Positions 20,462 through 31,853 of a DNA stretch of 64,000 nt are shown here, piece by piece (within the stretch, counting starts at the first letter, position 1; the number at the start of each line of letters is the position of its first letter). The notes under the pieces were generated by a model. It was not told the origin of the DNA. It saw only the letters and a program-made list of their open reading frames with translations, and did not search any database. The position numbers and the translations under genes were made by a program. This DNA is from Pictodentalium vernedei. Its lineage: Eukaryota; Mollusca; Scaphopoda; Dentaliida; Dentaliidae. The stretch lies in the NCBI GenBank assembly GCA_031216915.1, contig JAUFNR010000061.1, positions 62,001 through 126,000 on the forward strand, given 5' to 3'.

Positions 20462-23400
20462 TTATATGGTTTCAATGAGCCGTTTGGGAGGCTTCACGTG
20501 ACGTCTTGGCCTATCAGTTTGTACAGTCTCATTGGATGTAAGAAAGGGTTCGGTGCTTGTGTGGACACCATAACCTGGTTGAATGTCAATTTCTCCAGCA
20601 CTTTGTGGTAAAACATGCAAGTCTGTATGATTAGGATGAACAGGCACTGGCAATGTTTGTAATGGCTTTTGTGAACTAGGTGGCACAATCACCTGGGGTG
20701 TTAAGGAATTTCTAATACCAGTTTCCAAAGGATTATATTTCAACATATGATCAACATGGATAAATTTATCTGCTTCCTTACCAACATTTACTAGATAAGT
20801 TAAAGGACCACACTGTTTACGAACAATGCCATGAATCCACTTTTCCCTCCCAAGAAAATTGCGTACAAGTACGTTATCATTTTCATAAAAGACACGAAGT
20901 TGGGCGGCATCATGATGCTTTTTCTGTTTCTCCTGATGGCGCTCAACAGTTTGTGTCAAATCAGGTTTCACCAAATCGAGAACTGTTCGAATTTTCCGTT
21001 TAAGAAAAAGTTCGGAAGGTGTGACACTGGTAGTAGTATGTGGGGTTGTTCGGTACATTAATAGAAAATTTGCCAACCTATGGGCTAAAGACACTGATTT
21101 GCCACCTAATTCAATGTCATATAATTGTTTACGTAAGGACTGTTTTACGATCTGCACTGTTCTTTCTGCGGCACCATTACTGGCAGGGTGGTAAGGTGGT
21201 GTCAAAATATGTTTAATGTTATTTGCTTTCATAAAATCACTGAATTTACTGGAAGTAAATGTTGGGCCATTATCAGACACTAACTGTTCACAGATACCAT
21301 GTGATGCAAAAAGGGTACGAAGCACTTCAATGGTTTTCTCTGAAGTAATATTTGACATCGGAATTACTTCTATCCATTTGGAATAGCTATCGATCAATAT
21401 AAAATAGTTAGTTTTTTGAAACTCAGCAAAATCAACGTGGACGCGTTGCCATGGTCTGGATGACCAGGGCCAATGATGCAGAGGAGCAACTGCAGGAAGA
21501 TTTCGAGTCTTTGCGCATATATCACAACTCTTTGCAACTGTCTCGATATCAGAATCCAGTTTGGGCCACCATACTATACTTCTAGCAAGGGCTTTCATTT
21601 TACAGGTGCCAAAATGTTCGGAGTGTAATTCAGCTAAAATTCTGTCACGAAGTTTCTGTGGAATAATTACACGTAAACCCCAAACAACACAACCTTGTTC
21701 GATGGTAAGTTCATGCCGACGTGTAAAATATGGCCGCAATGTAGAGTCTCCCAGCTTAACAGGCCAACCACTGAGAGTCAATTTTAGCACTTTTGATAGT
21801 ATTGGGTCTTCAAGTGTTGCTTTAGAAATATCATCACTGGTAATAGGTAAGTCTTGTATAAAAGAAACCTTATATACTTGATTTTCTAAACTGTCTTCAG
21901 ATGATGTATTAGAACATGGAAGTCGCGAAAGTGCATCTGCATTTGCATTTTCCGACGATTTACGATACACAATGTTGTAGTCATATGCAGACAGAATCAT
22001 AGCCCATCGCTGTAAGCGTGCAGCTGCCAATGATGGAATTCCTGCCTTTGAATCAAGAATGATTGAAAGAGGTCTGTTATCTGTGAGAAGATTGAACTGT
22101 CTTCCATACAAGTATCGGTGAAACTTTTTCAGCCCGTAAACAATAGCTAATGCTTCTTTTTCAATAATTGGGTAGTTAAGTTCAGCAGAAGTAAGTGTGC
22201 GAGAAGCAAACGCAACTGGTTTCTCTTGACCGTCAGGCAAAACATGAGATAAAACACATCCGACCCCACTGTTACTAGCATCGCATGCTAATGTCAAAGG
22301 TTTGTTGACATCATAATGTTCAAGTACACTATCACTAGTAATAGCTTGTTTACATTTTGCAAAAGCAGATGAACATTCAGAGTCCCACTTCCAGGTAGTG
22401 GTTTTCTTGAGCAAATTATACAATGGAGCCATGATCATTGAAAAATGTTCAATAAACTTTGAATAATATGTGATAAGACCTATGAACGACTTCAGCTCTG
22501 AAACATTTGTGGGTGCCGGGGCATTTATTATTGCCTCAATTTTATCAGCAGTTGGATGTATACCATCAGAATCAATTATATGGCCTAAATAGCGAATTTC
22601 AGTTTTCATAAATTCACATTTGTCAATTTTTGCTTTAATACCATACTGACTGAGCCTTTTAAGCACTTTCTCTAGTAGAGCAATATGTTCAGCTTCATTT
22701 TTAGTTGCTAACAGTATATCATCAATAAAACAAATCTCGTTTTCAAGACCAGCCAAAATTCTATCCATGACTGACTGAAAAATTGACGGAGCTGTAGAAA
22801 CACCATAGCTGAGACGGTTGTAAACGTACAGCCCTTTCAATGTATTGATAACTAAATATTTCTTAGAACTCTCGTCCAATTCTAATTGCTGATAAGCCTG
22901 TGATAAATCAATCTTCGAGAAATACTTTCCACCTGACAGTGTGGAAAACAGATCTTGTGTATTTGGAAGTTCATAACGCTCTGGTCGAATTACCCTGTTC
23001 ACTGTAACCTTATAGTCACCGCAAATTCTAAGCGTATTATCACTTTTTGGCACAACTACTATTGGCGCACCCCAATCAGAATTTTCAATTTTACTTATCA
23101 CACCTAGTGACTCTAATCTATCCAATTCATTTTCAACATCAGCTCTAAGAGCATATGGCACAGGTCGTGATTTACAAAATATCGGCTGAGCATTTGGCTC
23201 AACATTTATTGTAGCCTTAAAGACTTTTATTGTTCCAATGCCAGGCTCAAACACAGCCTTGTATTTTTCTTTCAAATGTTCAACAGAAGAAATGCCTGTA
23301 GGTTCTGGTTTACATGAATGTGTAACTTTAAAAATGTCTGACCATTTAAGTTTAATCTGCTCTAACCAATTTCTGCCAAGTAGTGAGGACCTTTCCCCTT

Positions 23401-24655
23401 TTATGACAAAAATTGGCAATTTATAGCTCACATTATTGTAAACAATATTCACATTACATTTTCCCAAAACTGGCAGAACTTCTCCAGAATATGACTTGAA
23501 AGATATCCCTGCTGGGACCAAAGGAATGTAACTAAAATTTTGATAAACCTTTTCGGGAACAATCGTCACAGAGCTTCCCGTATCAATTTCAAATTTTATG
23601 TTTTCCCCTTCAACTTGGACATCAACCAAATAATTATTTTGACCACTATTTACACTGTTTATAGTGAATACAACGTTATCAGAACTTGGTATATTTTCAT
23701 TTTCACAAGCCAAAACTGAACGTACATGACCTGTCTTCCCATGTTTACTGTTTGCATATCTTTTTGGACAATTTTCAGCTGTGTGCGAAGGGGAGAAACA
23801 GATCTGGCAAACATCAGTTTGATTATTCTGGCCACGATTTATTTGTTTTGATTTACGCGACACATTTGCACCAGTCAACACCTTGGTTTTACAAACTGAA
23901 CTAAAATGCGACTTTAAACCACATTTATTGCACGTAGCTCCAAGAGCTGGACAGAGTGAATCATTACTTTTGTGCCCAACGTGCCCGCAACGGTAACAAC
24001 GAATAGCCGATTTTGTTTTCGGTGTACTACCCGTGCCTAATTTGGGTTTTGAGAAATTAATTTTATTTATATCAACTGCTTGAAAATCGGTTTCCATCTT
24101 TTTCGATTGTATTTCAACGGCTTCCCATGCCCTGGCTATCTGCTGAAGTAGCTCTAATGTCAAAAGAGTTCCCTTTTCAAGAAATTTCTTTCGGAGGGGA
24201 GCTGATTGGCATTTTTCAATGACCTGGTCTCTAATTTGCTCATTTTTATTATCAAAATGACAGTTGTCTGCCTGACGAGATAATCTCCCAATAAACTGGT
24301 CTATTGTTTCTGAATCATTTTGTTTCATTTGTCGGAAAACATGCCGTTCGTAAGGTATATTAACCCTCGGCAGAAAATAAGCATCCAATGTTCGCACAGT
24401 TTTTTCATACAAATTTGCGTTGTCAGTTTCGCCCTCCGGTACACCCAGATCTGTTAAAGTTTCAAAAATGTCCTGCACATCGACACCTGCGCAGTGAAGA
24501 AGCAAGGAATGTTTTTGCTGTGCATCTGTAACACCTTTCCCAATGACAAAATAGTCAAATGAGCGCTTCCAGCGTTTCCATCGCTGTCCCACATTTGTAG
24601 AATCACCGTTACAATCAAATGTCAAAATACCAGCTATTTCGACCTGAGTGGCCAT
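20462..24655 (-). CDS. gag-pol: Element D gag-pol polyprotein
   Basis: One frame of about 1397 codons from the first ATG inside the 5' end (24655) to a stop just before the purine tract. Parts in order: gag capsid region (FRQMKQNDSETIDQFIGRLS); zinc knuckles CYRCGHVGHKSNDSLCP and CNKCGLKSHFSSVC, with a third, CQICFSPSHTAENC; protease (FEIDTGSSVTIVP near 23585); reverse transcriptase (RICGDYKVTVNR, YFSKIDLSQAYQQL, FIDDILLAT near 22720); RNase H (LACDASNSGVGCVLSH near 22275); integrase with zinc-binding segment (CDICAKTR near 21515) and DDE core (HVDFAEF, VSDNGPTFTS, NGAAERTVQ). Gag and pol share one frame, so no frameshift is needed between them. Motif style fits K02A2.6-like Gypsy elements. 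A relic or recently mobile host repeat, not a host gene. Confidence 0.95.
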   Translation of the reverse strand: MATQVEIAGILTFDCNGDSTNVGQRWKRWKRSFDYFVIGKGVTDAQQKHSLLLHCAGVDVQDIFETLTDLGVPEGETDNANLYEKTVRTLDAYFLPRVNIPYERHVFRQMKQNDSETIDQFIGRLSRQADNCHFDNKNEQIRDQVIEKCQSAPLRKKFLEKGTLLTLELLQQIARAWEAVEIQSKKMETDFQAVDINKINFSKPKLGTGSTPKTKSAIRCYRCGHVGHKSNDSLCPALGATCNKCGLKSHFSSVCKTKVLTGANVSRKSKQINRGQNNQTDVCQICFSPSHTAENCPKRYANSKHGKTGHVRSVLACENENIPSSDNVVFTINSVNSGQNNYLVDVQVEGENIKFEIDTGSSVTIVPEKVYQNFSYIPLVPAGISFKSYSGEVLPVLGKCNVNIVYNNVSYKLPIFVIKGERSSLLGRNWLEQIKLKWSDIFKVTHSCKPEPTGISSVEHLKEKYKAVFEPGIGTIKVFKATINVEPNAQPIFCKSRPVPYALRADVENELDRLESLGVISKIENSDWGAPIVVVPKSDNTLRICGDYKVTVNRVIRPERYELPNTQDLFSTLSGGKYFSKIDLSQAYQQLELDESSKKYLVINTLKGLYVYNRLSYGVSTAPSIFQSVMDRILAGLENEICFIDDILLATKNEAEHIALLEKVLKRLSQYGIKAKIDKCEFMKTEIRYLGHIIDSDGIHPTADKIEAIINAPAPTNVSELKSFIGLITYYSKFIEHFSMIMAPLYNLLKKTTTWKWDSECSSAFAKCKQAITSDSVLEHYDVNKPLTLACDASNSGVGCVLSHVLPDGQEKPVAFASRTLTSAELNYPIIEKEALAIVYGLKKFHRYLYGRQFNLLTDNRPLSIILDSKAGIPSLAAARLQRWAMILSAYDYNIVYRKSSENANADALSRLPCSNTSSEDSLENQVYKVSFIQDLPITSDDISKATLEDPILSKVLKLTLSGWPVKLGDSTLRPYFTRRHELTIEQGCVVWGLRVIIPQKLRDRILAELHSEHFGTCKMKALARSIVWWPKLDSDIETVAKSCDICAKTRNLPAVAPLHHWPWSSRPWQRVHVDFAEFQKTNYFILIDSYSKWIEVIPMSNITSEKTIEVLRTLFASHGICEQLVSDNGPTFTSSKFSDFMKANNIKHILTPPYHPASNGAAERTVQIVKQSLRKQLYDIELGGKSVSLAHRLANFLLMYRTTPHTTTSVTPSELFLKRKIRTVLDLVKPDLTQTVERHQEKQKKHHDAAQLRVFYENDNVLVRNFLGREKWIHGIVRKQCGPLTYLVNVGKEADKFIHVDHMLKYNPLETGIRNSLTPQVIVPPSSQKPLQTLPVPVHPNHTDLHVLPQSAGEIDIQPGYGVHTSTEPFLTSNETVQTDRPRRHVKPPKRLIETI

Positions 24656-24709
24656 AATCAACAACACGAATGCTGATAACACAAAAATCCGTTTTATCGT
24701 CGTCGCCAC

Positions 24710-24931
24710 TGTTATGTTTTGATGTTGGTAAGACCAGGATTTAACCAGATTAAATAAAATATAATAATGTAGTGATTGAACACGAATCGCCTTTTATTTT
24801 CCAAAACCAAATAACACATGGGCGGAAGTTCCATTCCGCAAACAAAAGTAGGATCTGGAACTGGATCCTTCAAAATACAAAATATGAGTGGTCAGTCACA
24901 CACCCGCTAATAAGTCTAACAGTCTATTACA
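24710..24931 (-). repeat. Element D LTR (5' LTR in element orientation)
   Basis: 222 bp; drives minus-strand transcription in the family's usual layout. The primer-binding-site-like sequence lies immediately inside (24698-24708). Confidence 0.95.
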
Positions 24932-25360
24932 CACTTAGTGAACAGTGTTCACAGTAATGCTCGGTTGGTTTCCCAGTGTGATTGAGATGTCAGTTTGGGA
25001 GCAATTTGAGTGTGACTTTGGATGTTAAACTGTTCGGACTTTTATTTCGACTGTGTGTCAGCCTCTGTTTCTTAATACTGCTGTGTGCGGTATTCTGTTT
25101 GTTATACTGCTGTGTGCGGTATTCTGTTTGTTATACTGCTGTGTGTGGTGTGCTATATATAATACTGCTGTGTGCGGTATTCCGTCTGTTATACTGCTGT
25201 GTGCGGTATGACATCTATAATACTGCTGTGTGCGGTATTCCGTCTGCTATACTGCTGTGTGCGGTATGCTATCTTTTATACTGATATGTGCGGTATTTAC
25301 TGCTGTGTGCGGTAAGACTGTTATGATTTCAATGTCTTCCTTAATTGATAAAGCCCTTAA
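24932..25360 (+). repeat. Element B 5' LTR, part 2, with an internal minisatellite
   Basis: It continues from CACTTAGTGAACAGTG and corresponds to about 36480-36850 in the 3' LTR. From 25078 to 25316 it carries about eight units of 29-31 bp (ACTGCTGTGTGCGGTATNC). The 3' LTR has fewer units (36628-36806), so the minisatellite has changed copy number since insertion. It ends at TTAA, the target of element F. Confidence 0.9.
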
Positions 25361-25488
25361 GGGGTCGTCCAACCTAACTTTGGTCAATTTTTTGACATTT
25401 TCCCCAATGCCTCAGAAACAGATAAGAGAAGTAAGGAAAGGCAAATTATATATCAAATTAATGAGTAAAGTGCATAGAAAAGGTACAT

Positions 25489-25731
25489 TTAATTTTTTTC
25501 AGGAAAAAAAGTGAATTTTATGATTTTGAAGAAGATTAATTTGCAAATGGCATAAGTAACGAAGCGGTAAAACCACAAAATAATCGGTAATTCGAAAGCC
25601 TTGTCCTCAATATAATGATAACATACTACAGACTCGGAGAAAGCATTTTTTTGACACTCACACTCTGGTGGGTTTTGACGTTTGAATGTAATAACATCAA
25701 CACAAATTTTTGATGTTCCGGATGTGGCCAT
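25489..25731 (-). other. Exon-like open frame in element F
   Basis: Starting from an ATG in good context at 25731 (AACATGG), the frame encodes MATSGTSKICVDVITFKRQN followed by a short Cys-rich segment, then runs into AT-rich sequence at a possible splice donor (GTAGTATG) near 25630. It could be a first exon of a lost F-borne gene or chance. No family recognised. Confidence 0.2.
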
Positions 25732-27471
25732 GTTTCAACGATGTTTTTCCGGTCATGTGATTACGATGTGTTTCTTGCAGAAATACTCAATTTGGCAATC
25801 GTAAGAATGCAAGGACGTGATCACGCCCTTTATTTGTTCGAGACATTGTATGAGCGGATTTGCAAACAGGTGACAGCAAGTACTTGAGCTGTTAATGTCA
25901 TAACTGCAAAATATGGTTCGAAATTCCCTCTCGTGTTTACAGGCCGTCTGAACTTTTTTGTTGACAAAAAATCTGAATTATTGCGCACTAGAAAGACAAC
26001 ATGAACCACTTGTAAAAAAAATAACCGAGTGTATAAAATCGGGACGATACACATAAAATAAGGCAATATTCATAACAAAGTAAGCAGAATGCTTCAGAAA
26101 CCACTTTTTCACGAAGTATATTCCAAGTGACCTGGAACTATATTGAGCGTGTTAATTTCCCCCTGTCGCTGCGAAGTTATTTACTTCCTAGTAGCCATGG
26201 AATTTGAAGGCGGGTATGTTTGATGTCTGCAAAGGACCGATTGAAGATGGGTTGAAAATGATGCATTCGTGCTTTTAAATAAGGTGCGCTTGGACGATGC
26301 TGAGAATTTAGTTTTTTCTTGCAACCAACCATAGTAATACAAGCGTCGATCAGTGTCTTTTATGATCGTTTTACACTGACAAATGTGACAAATCTCCTTC
26401 ACCGGAAACCATCCCCCAATTTGCATATCACAATAAACATAACCGCTGTCACGGAGTGTCAGCGTGGCCGTGTGGTCAAAACCGAAACGAATTATCGAAT
26501 GCACGGTCAATATTAGCTGCAATTGGCTTTTAAATAAATGAAATACACGAAATATTCGCAATTTCTTCATTATTCATGCCGAGTTACTTTTTAATCAAAC
26601 CACATGCGTTCAGTTTCGTTTGTCGGCATCAAACTGATATTGTTTGTGGTAATTAAATAGTACGAGAAGGCGAAGGAAGCCAAATATTTTCCATCATCTA
26701 TTATTTAATTCAAATTGATAATTTCTTTTATTTTACTGAAATTATGAACTGATAAGGTGGGTGTGTTGCGATTATTATGCCCCAGACCTGGAAGTTGGAA
26801 AATCAAAGGTGCATCTAGGGCCGTGCAGTGGTGACCCCTGTCCTCTTAATCTTAGTCTTACCCATTCGTCATTACATGTACCAACATTCCCCCTTGTATC
26901 TCAACCATTGCTACTCCAATTTGAAGGATATTTGGTTTTGTGATCGAGCATCATGGGGAAACAATGCCTGTGTAGCTGCTGTAGCATGTGTTTCTTCCCA
27001 CATTTTTTCAGAGTTGTGGTACTTTCTCACTCTTTTGAGTTAGAAAATTTTGTTTATAACTAGTTGATTTGTTACAATTTGTTGCAAAGTGCCTGCTAAT
27101 ACCCTCAATTGTATTGCTACAGAATTTTCTTGTGAAGATTTTGTTCCTATTACTTATCAAGCAACAACCTAATGAATATTCTGTATAAAGCCACCAATCT
27201 GATGTTTGACACTTTTATCGGAGCTGTTTTGAAGGCTTATGGAACTCAAAATGTTGATTATGGCAGGACTTTTCTATTCACCCATTAATCGATAAATTAA
27301 GTGTTATAGTTGGAAGTAAGAAGCATGAAAGGTCCAGAACTAAAACTCTAAAAAGAATGTTTTGCAATGTAACATGATTTTTGCAGATACACTTATTTGG
27401 AGGTTTACCTAATAATAATAATAACTCTTGGCCAGCCGCTGATTTGTCGCGGTCCTCATAAGAGAAGGCCA

Positions 27472-29330
27472 TCATTCCCCCTGCACCCCACCCCCTCTTC
27501 CCCTCCTCTCCTCCCAGCATTCAGATATAAACTGCTTAATAGTGTCCCTCACTTCCTCTTTTTCAATTTCTTCAATAAGCATTCCTACCCTCTCCCTCGT
27601 GTCCCCCTTCAGCCATCTATCCTTTGTTTCTTCACCCCACTTCTGCATTATTCTTCCAGTAAATTTTATTCTATGAGGTATATACTGTGGGCATTCCAAG
27701 AGAAAATGTTCCAGGGTCTCCACTACTCCAGAGTGGCACATTTGGCATCCCTTTTCCCCATCTCTCCCAATTTTTCCCCGAAGCTCCAGTGATCTTGATC
27801 TCAGTTTGAACAGCAGTGACCCTCCAAAGGTGCCATCTAGGTACTTCTCAAAAGCTGGCTTTTCTTTATATTGTAACCCCTGCAGTGATCTTTTCACGCT
27901 AACCCCTGCTCGCCAGTTTCGATTGCAATCTTCCATGACTCTCTCTTTGACAAACCTTTTGCCTTCTTTCATTCCTACTTCTATGTTTGTGACCTCTATA
28001 GAGTAATTGTCCATTAGTTCCCTCACATGTTTTGACCACCCCGTTTCTATATTAGATTTCCAAATGGTATCGAGCATCAATTTGCACCACCGGTTGTCAG
28101 GCAGGTTTCTCAAGTAGTTAAAGTAACACAGTTTTCCCAAATCTACCCTGTCCTTGATTTTCATCCACCCAAGCTCCCCCCTTACTGCTTCCAAAGCTGC
28201 AGCATTACTCGACCCTGTTATCCATCTGCCGGCATCATTCTGAGTACTTTCCAACTTCTTAATAACGGTTTGGTTTAATGGAATCACGTCCGTGCCATAC
28301 GTTATACTTGGTAAACCCACCCTCTCCCACAGTGTTTTCCCCACAAAGACCTTGCTGAAACTATTTTTCCCTAAAAGTTTTAGTTGGTTCAGAATTCTTT
28401 TCCCCTTCAGAATCAGTTTGGCTGAGTAATTTCTGTACACCCCTCTTCCCGTTATATTTATGCTTATCCCTAGATACTCATACTCTCCCGTTTCTCCTAC
28501 AGTGATTTGTTTGCTTTCCCCTTCGGGGATTGAGAACGCCCCCACTCTCCATCTCTTCGTCATATCTACCTTGCGTCCAACGGGTATTACCTTGCTTTTA
28601 TTTTCATTTAGTTCGAGCCGCCAAGTATTCCCATATCTACCAACAATTTCCAGCAATTTCTCTAGCCCCTGTTCAGTTCTAGACATTAACACCATGTCGT
28701 CCGCAAAGAATAAGCCTGGTATCTTTATGTCTCCGACATTTACCCCCTCCGCACTCTGAATTAGTTCGTCCCCTAAATCTTTAACATACAATGCAAACAA
28801 AATCGGTGAAAAGATACACCCCTGCTTGAGGCCTATATCCATAGGGACTCGTTTTGTAGTGATACTCCCTAGACTGAGTTGGCTTTGCACATCTGTATAC
28901 AGTGCTTTCATGATTCCCACAAAGTCACCCCCCAGTCCGATGACCTCGAGCTTTCGCCACATACCTTCCCTCCACACTCGGTCGTACGCTTTTTTCACAT
29001 CTAGAAATGCCAGAAACATCTTTTTCTTTTCAGCCTTTGTTGATTCTATCAGTTGGGTGAGTGTAAATAGGTGATCAGTGACTCTTCGTCCTTTCCTGAA
29101 ACCATTTTGAATTTCTCCTAAAAAGCCTTTCTCTTCAATAACTTCCTCTAGTCTATCGTATATGACCTTACAGAATACTTTTCCGATGTTACTACTAACT
29201 AATATCCCCCTATAGTTATCTAGAACTTCCTTATCCCCCTTTTTGTGTATGAACGACACCTTACTTCCCCTCCACTCTCTGGGGACCTCTTGCTTTCGCA
29301 GAGCCAGGTTGAAAAGGTTTGTTAGGACTT
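27472..29330 (-). pseudogene. LINE copy 2: reverse transcriptase and C-terminal domain
   Basis: One long open frame of about 600 codons. RT motifs: KVSFIHKKGDKEVLDNYRGI, GEIQNGFRKGRRVTDHLFTL, FLAFLDVKKAYDRVW, GLKQGCIFSPILFALYVKDL and PGLFFADDMVLMSRTE (catalytic FADD near 28700). The C-terminal part ends with a Cys/His motif CQMCHSGVVETLEHFLLECP, C-X2-C-X10-H-X4-C, near 27720, the type found at the end of I/Jockey-group LINE pols. RNase H is not seen. Upstream it is separated from the endonuclease frame by a frameshift near 29330. Confidence 0.88.
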
Positions 29331-30494
29331 CAATAAGTGCCTCCCTCCATTTTTGAGGAATTCGTTCGGAATTTCATCAGTCCCTCCCGCTTTACCATTT
29401 TTTAATTTCGAGACCACGTTCCGCACTTCTTCTGCCGTTATTTCGCTACATACACGATTGGATAGGTTCTCCTCCACCAGTGTATTTCTTTTTGGTGGGG
29501 ACCCACAGCCCCATCGCCTATCGTTTATCTTTTCCCAGTGCTTGACTAACTCTGAAGCGATACGGCCTTTATCTTCTGTACTTTCCCCATCCACTTTGAT
29601 ACTCTGCACACTACTTTTCCCCCGTTTATTTACCCAGTTCCAAAATACGTTTGAGCTCGGACCCCCCGTTTTCTTTATTGTTCTGGCAAGACTGCAATTG
29701 CGCTCCTTCCTATTATTATTCTTTACCTCATTCACATTTTTCCGTGCCAGTTCATATTCTCCTTTCATTAGTCTCGTGTCGTTGTTATCCGCCCCTTTAA
29801 GCTTCCTACTTCTTCTGTAAGCAGCGCATTTTACCTTCCTTTCTTTTATAGCCTTTTTCAGTCCCTCGTTAACCCTGTATCCAAGCTCTCTCGTTGGTAC
29901 CCTCACCCTTCCTATACAATCCTTCCCTGCCTCTGTTAGGCTATTTACTATGCCATCTGAAATACTCTGGACATTTGCATCCCTAGGTATACATTCAAGA
30001 TTTGGTTTTAGTTTTTCCCGAAACTGCTTCCAGTCGGCTCCTTGTTTTAGTCCCCAAACTTCCTTGAAGGTATTTCTGTCTCTATTCGTCTTTTTGCCCA
30101 TAATCTTAACTGTTATCAGGTTGTGATCACTACCCAAGTCATTTTTTCCCTCGTCATCTATTTCTACATCTATAACCTCCCTCCATACGCTAATGTCAGT
30201 GAGTATATAATCAATTATTGTTTTCTTATCGTTCCTCTCCCAGGTCCATTTACCCTTACATTTCGCATCCCTGTTCAGGATCTTTAAACCAAGCTCTTTT
30301 GATAGGTCTAACATCTTCCTCCCATTCGTGTTAATTTTCCTATCACCTCCCTGTATGCCCTCCTCCTTATCCCCGATGTGCCCATTGAAGCCCCCCATTA
30401 GGACAATACTGAACCCTCTGCTTTCAAGCTCTGTGATATTCGATCTAAGAGTTGTATATATTGAATCATTCCACTCGGGCTTACTTCCCTCCAC
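29322..30494 (-). pseudogene. LINE copy 2: endonuclease C-terminal half and linker
   Basis: It encodes the APE endonuclease block FSIVLMGGFNGHIGDKEEGI (the usual GDFN is GGFN here, losing the conserved Asp), then KTIIDYILTDISVW and LGSDHNLITVKIMGKK with the catalytic SDH. About 190 residues of linker follow, ending EENLSNRVCSEITAEEVRNV. The Asp-to-Gly change would be expected to kill the endonuclease. Confidence 0.82.
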
Positions 30495-30553
30495 TGCTAA
30501 GTATACAACACCAACGGCAACACTCCTGCTTCCTAACTTGATTTTTGCCCAGA

Positions 30554-30904
30554 CTATTTCGTTGGATATGGAATCTGAGTCCTTGCTTCTGTGAGATCTG
30601 TAATCAATGAGGGCTGTAATTCCTCTTTAGCGTAGATGCCAACACCCCCACCCCGTTTCTGACCCTCAGTTCGTCCAGCTCCTATCCACACACAACCCTT
30701 CATCTGATCAACCCGCTCATCCCGTCGTATCCACGTCTCACTTAGACCCATTATATCGAAGTCTCCTTCGTCCATCATTGTTGATATTTCGCTTACTTTC
30801 TTGTGCAGACCCTGGATGTTGCAGTACCCAAACTTAATGAATCTTTGTTTTTTTGTCATCACTGGCACATTATTATAACCCTGGTATGTCCCTGTGTTGT
30901 GCAT
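30554..30904 (-). pseudogene. LINE copy 2: endonuclease N-terminal half
   Basis: KFGYCNIQGLHKKVSEISTM, FDIMGLSETWIRRDERVDQM and GGGVGIYAKEELQPSLITDL are the first APE endonuclease motifs (N and E boxes). A frame disruption near 30550 separates it from the C-terminal half. Confidence 0.85.
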
Positions 30905-30948
30905 GTTTGTTGTTCTTCCTATGTTCCCAGCATTTGTGCCCCTCTGGG

Positions 30949-31295
30949 TTATCGGCTGTGGTCCCCTACCCCCCTTTTCTCCAAAAAAGGCCCAGCCACC
31001 TGTAAATTTTTTTGGCCCAACAGGTCTGTACCCATCCTACTTAAATGCAATCCGTCTCGCCCATACAACTCTCCTTGTCCCCAGAATGAATCCCAGTGGT
31101 CAATGAAATGTATTCCCAAGTCTTTGCAGTGCTCTTCCAGCTCCTCGTTTAGTGCCATAATCCGCGAGTTCCTCTCATTCCCACCACCCATAACGGGAAG
31201 CACCCCTGAAACGATGATCCGAGCATTCCTGCTAAGTAGCTTACTAATTAGGTTTTTTACCTGTCTGATAGTGTTTGGAACATGTGTGGCCAGGA
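30949..31295 (-). pseudogene. LINE copy 2: ORF1 C-terminal SGNH/esterase-like domain
   Basis: RIIVSGVLPVMGGGNERNSR, a helix MALNEELEEHCKDLGIHFID and RDGLHLSRMGTDLLGQ form the pattern of the GDSL/SGNH esterase domains found in ORF1 of CR1-like and some other LINEs; the DGLHLS motif would supply the catalytic Asp and His. The N-terminal side (Ser nucleophile block) is lost by 5' truncation near 31295. Confidence 0.75.
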
Positions 31296-31631
31296 TCTTC
31301 AAAAAGAAAAAAAAGTTAAACTTTGAGAAAAAAGGCATATGCCTTGAGTGCCGGAGGTAGAGTCATACAAGGAAGAGAGCCCCCCCACCCCCCCCCCCCC
31401 ACCCCAAGGAAATTTTTTGTGTCAAATGGAGCTCACTTGTCATCTTTTGGGGATTGCTTTGTGTACTGCGTTCTTGAAAAAAATATGTGAGACCCTCTGT
31501 ATGTGCCCTTCTGATCTCAATATGTCAATAAGCCTCCTTGGGGAAAGTACATGCAATAATGGTTATGTAAGGTTGATTTGATATGTTTTGAATAACAATG
31601 TACTTTTAAGTACTTTAGATGGTTTATTGCA

Positions 31632-31853
31632 GTGACAGGTTACAGTTACCCTTATTTCTTCTCCAACAGATATCATGAGTGTATTGGTGTCCAAGAGTTA
31701 AACAAAGCTAATATACTTATTGATAAACCAGACAAATTTAACAATTTAATCACGATCAAATTGATGCATGGGATAAAAGGGGTTACAGTGCAAGGGGTTT
31801 GTAAATATATTTATTCAACTACAATGTATGACTTTGCAGTGCATTCTACATAG
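31632..31853 (+). other. Exon-like open frame in element F (right part)
   Basis: A splice-acceptor-like tract (TTATTTCTTCTCCAACAG) ends at 31670 and is followed by about 60 open codons, YHECIGVQELNKANILIDKP onward, to a stop at 31853. It may be the last exon of an F-borne gene, or chance in AT-rich DNA. No family recognised. Confidence 0.25.

Larger units (their letters stand above)
20223..24931 (-). mobile_element. Element D: young, whole-looking Ty3/Gypsy retrotransposon
   Basis: It has 222-bp LTRs at 20223-20444 and 24710-24931 (TG..CA ends in both orientations). I saw no difference between them when reading them side by side. The 5-bp target duplication is CACTT (20218-20222 and 24932-24936). 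A primer-binding-site-like TGGCGACGACG starts one base inside the 5' LTR and a purine tract AGAGGGGGGAAAG abuts the 3' LTR. A single long gag-pol frame fills the interior. It looks whole and very recent. It lies inside the 5' LTR of element B. Confidence 0.96.
27410..31295 (-). mobile_element. LINE copy 2 (APE-type), nested in element F, 5'-truncated
   Basis: Minus-strand LINE with a (TTA)n tail at 27410 and the same 3' terminus as copy 1. In element order: the end of an ORF1 with an SGNH-hydrolase-like (esterase) domain (31295-30949), an APE endonuclease (30904 to about 30050), reverse transcriptase and a C-terminal Cys/His domain (about 29900-27472). The 5' end is cut within ORF1 near 31295, as expected from incomplete reverse transcription. 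About two or three frame disruptions are visible. It is better preserved than copy 1 and still contains the roughly 190-residue segment lost there. Confidence 0.88.
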
